Shown here: positions 5,485 through 7,344 of the stretch, piece by piece
Layout: every line of letters starts with the position of its first letter
How positions within the stretch are numbered: the stretch's first letter is position 1
Source of the DNA: Candidatus Colimorpha onthohippi
GTDB lineage: Bacteria > Bacteroidota > Bacteroidia > Bacteroidales > P3
NCBI GenBank assembly: GCA_018064565.1
Contig: JAGHVA010000055.1
Coordinates: 1-7,344 of the forward strand
Direction: 5' to 3'
Length of the DNA stretch: 7,344 bases
Notes under the pieces: generated by a model
Database searches by the model: none
The model's input: only the letters and a program-made list of their open reading frames with translations
Told to the model about the DNA's origin: nothing
Made by a program: the position numbers and the translations under genes

Positions 5485-7344
5485 ATGATAATTGAATCCA
5501 CACTTAAGGCCAAACTCATCTATATCTTCGGTATTGATGACAAGTCGCATGAAGGCTGCCTGAAGATAGGTGAAGCAACTCTTGACGAGGATGCCGACCT
5601 GTTCGCCCTGAGTCCTAACTGTGAGGCATTGAACAATGCCGCTCACAAGCGTATCAGCCAATATACCCAGACTGCCGGTATCCAGTATCACTTGTTCCAC
5701 ACCGAGTTAGCCATGCGCACAAAGAACAGGCAGATACAGGGATTCAACGACAAGGCGGTGCATGACGTGCTCCTGCAAAGTGGCTTGAAACGTAAGGATT
5801 TCAACCTTGGCGAGGGCAAGGCAAGCGAGTGGTTCATCGTGGATCTGAACACCGCCATCGCCGCCATCCAGGCCGTTAAGGCCAACAAGGAAGCCCTTGA
5901 CGGCAGCCAGATTACCACTGGGCAGACACCTATCATCCTCCGCAACGAGCAGCGTGCCGCCATCGAGCAGACCAAGGCCCGTTTTGCCGAAGGGGACCAG
6001 ATGCTCTGGAATGCCAAGATGCGATTTGGCAAGACGCTTACCGCCCTCCAACTCTTCAAGGAACTCTCTCAGGCAGAGCCAAAGCAATACCGCAGGATGC
6101 TTATCCTGACGCATCGCCCCGTTGTCAACGACGGATGGTTCGACGACTTTCACAAGATATTCTTCGAGGTTGGCACTCCTTACATGTATGGCAGCAAGAC
6201 TTCCGGCAACAGCTTCCAGAACCTTGAAGCCAAGATGAAGGCTGACAAGGAAGGTCGGTACGTCTATTTCGCCTCAATTCAAGACCTCCGAGGCTCGTCA
6301 ATCGTAGGCGGTAAGTTCCAGAAGAATGACGAACTCTTCTCGGCACATTGGGACCTGCTCGTCATCGACGAGGCTCACGAGGGCACACAGACCGACCTTG
6401 GCGACAAGGTGCTCAAAGCCCTCGTCAAGAAGGGCACGAAGACACTCTCACTCTCCGGCACTCCCTTCAACCTATTTGGCAAGTTCAAGCAGGACGACAT
6501 CTACACATGGTCGTATGTGGATGAACAAAGGGAAAAGGAGAAATGGGATAAGGAACACGAGGGCGACCACAACCCATACGGTGCGCTTCCTCGCATGAAC
6601 ATGTTCACCTACGACCTCGGTCCACTCTTCGAGCAGTTCCAAGACTCGGAGTATTCATTCAACTTCCATGAGTTTTTCCGCACCGACGATAGCGGTGCTT
6701 TCGTCCATGACGAACATGTAGGCCGCTTCCTCGACATGATGTGCGACCCATCCGAGAACTCCAACTACCCATTCTCTACAAAACGCTACCAAGATTATTT
6801 TCGTCACACCTTCTGGCTGGTGCCAGGGGTGAAGGAGGCCCTTGCCCTCCAGCGCAAACTGGAAAGACACCCCGTCTTCGGCAACTTCGACGTGGTCAAT
6901 GTGGCTGGCGACGGCGACCCCGACGACCCCAAGGGCGAGGCATTGCAGAAGGTGCGCGACGCCATCACCGAGAAACCGAAGAAAGACTACACCATCACCC
7001 TCTCGTGTGGTAAGCTCACCACCGGCGTAACCGTCAAGGAATGGACGGCCGTGTTCATGCTCAGCGGGTCGGCCAAGACGGGTGCCGCCAACTACATGCA
7101 GACCATCTTCCGCGTGCAGAGCCCGGGGCAGATGGGCGGCAGGCAGAAGACGGATGCCTACGTCTTCGACTTCGCCCCCGACCGCGTGCTCACCATGATG
7201 GCACAGGCTGCCAAGACGCCGACTCGCCCTGGCAAGCAGACGGAGGAACATCGCCAACGCCTGAAGGAACTGCTCAATTTCTTCCCCATCATCGCCTTGC
7301 AAGGTAGCCAGACAAGACGTTATGACGTGGACCAGTTGCTCACC
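5485..7344 (+). CDS. GIY-YIG-like/SF2 DEAH helicase, restriction-type, 3'-truncated by the window
   Basis: The frame opens with ATG at 5485 and runs 620 codons to the edge without a stop, so the C-terminus is missing from the window. Residues 1-125 look like a GIY-YIG nuclease domain of the T5orf172 kind: LIYIFGI (11-17), CLKIGEAT (25-32), R56-ISQY, DKAVHDVLLQSG (89-100) and SEWFIVDL (114-121). The superfamily 2 motor follows: Q-motif-like ILRNEQ (151-156), Walker A AKMRFGKT (177-184, Ala in place of the first Gly), DEAH (295-298, motif II), SGTPF (324-328, motif III), TTGVT (512-516, motif V-like) and QTIFRVQ (539-545, motif VI-like with R543). It probably moves along or opens DNA using ATP, as in Res or type I HsdR subunits, with the N-terminal domain as a possible nuclease. 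The gene is coupled to the methylase-like gene 6 bp upstream. Third positions are rich in G and C (18 of 20 codons in 7021-7080). Confidence 0.85.
   Translation, partial: MIIESTLKAKLIYIFGIDDKSHEGCLKIGEATLDEDADLFALSPNCEALNNAAHKRISQYTQTAGIQYHLFHTELAMRTKNRQIQGFNDKAVHDVLLQSGLKRKDFNLGEGKASEWFIVDLNTAIAAIQAVKANKEALDGSQITTGQTPIILRNEQRAAIEQTKARFAEGDQMLWNAKMRFGKTLTALQLFKELSQAEPKQYRRMLILTHRPVVNDGWFDDFHKIFFEVGTPYMYGSKTSGNSFQNLEAKMKADKEGRYVYFASIQDLRGSSIVGGKFQKNDELFSAHWDLLVIDEAHEGTQTDLGDKVLKALVKKGTKTLSLSGTPFNLFGKFKQDDIYTWSYVDEQREKEKWDKEHEGDHNPYGALPRMNMFTYDLGPLFEQFQDSEYSFNFHEFFRTDDSGAFVHDEHVGRFLDMMCDPSENSNYPFSTKRYQDYFRHTFWLVPGVKEALALQRKLERHPVFGNFDVVNVAGDGDPDDPKGEALQKVRDAITEKPKKDYTITLSCGKLTTGVTVKEWTAVFMLSGSAKTGAANYMQTIFRVQSPGQMGGRQKTDAYVFDFAPDRVLTMMAQAAKTPTRPGKQTEEHRQRLKELLNFFPIIALQGSQTRRYDVDQLLT

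Noticed and set aside
6655..7302. 215-codon open frame on the minus strand opposite the helicase
   Set aside because: It is antisense to conserved helicase motifs (V and VI regions). High third-position G+C in the real gene creates long stop-free shadows of this kind, and the His/Gly/Val-rich product resembles nothing known to me.

Overview
The window most likely comes from the chromosome of a Bacteroidales bacterium (Prevotella/Porphyromonas/Bacteroides-like; species not resolvable here). The reasons are: a radical SAM/SPASM gene paired with a lipoprotein gene of the 'rSAM/lipoprotein system' type, which I know from Bacteroidales; a long-form (429 aa) MetK; a PdxJ with the VNINK N-terminus; matches to the Bacteroidetes promoter element TAnnTTTG; and little Shine-Dalgarno signal before the genes.

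Layout. Positions 1-191 hold a hairpin plus a 23-base T tract (read leftward), a likely terminator, with a 24-nt imperfect direct repeat around it. Positions 192-4295 hold co-directional leftward genes, in transcription order: a lipoprotein (4295-3501), a radical SAM/SPASM enzyme overlapping it by ATGA (3504-2437), a 221-bp gap with a good promoter and an unrecognised 42-codon small ORF (2365-2237), metK (2215-926), and pdxJ 20 bp later (905-192). Positions 4296-4545 are a divergent spacer with a rightward TAnnTTTG promoter candidate. From 4546 to the right edge runs a rightward two-gene operon: a DNA-methylase-like protein (310 aa) and, 6 bp later, a protein of more than 620 residues still open at the edge, combining an N-terminal GIY-YIG/T5orf172-like domain with an SF2 DEAH helicase core.

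How the genes work together. metK makes S-adenosylmethionine, the cofactor of the radical SAM enzyme upstream, and the methyl donor that a methylase such as that of the rightward operon would need. pdxJ makes pyridoxine 5'-phosphate. The lipoprotein is probably the substrate or partner of the radical SAM enzyme; the chemistry is unknown to me. The rightward operon looks like an accessory restriction-modification or defence module: the methylase-like protein has a motif I-like segment but no visible [DNS]PP[YFW] motif, so the system is either unconventional or completed by genes beyond position 7344. G+C at third codon positions is visibly higher in sampled stretches of this operon than in metK, consistent with an acquired segment.

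The most interesting points are the lipoprotein/radical SAM pair, the motif IV-less methylase next to a nuclease-like helicase, and the small ORF in the metK leader.
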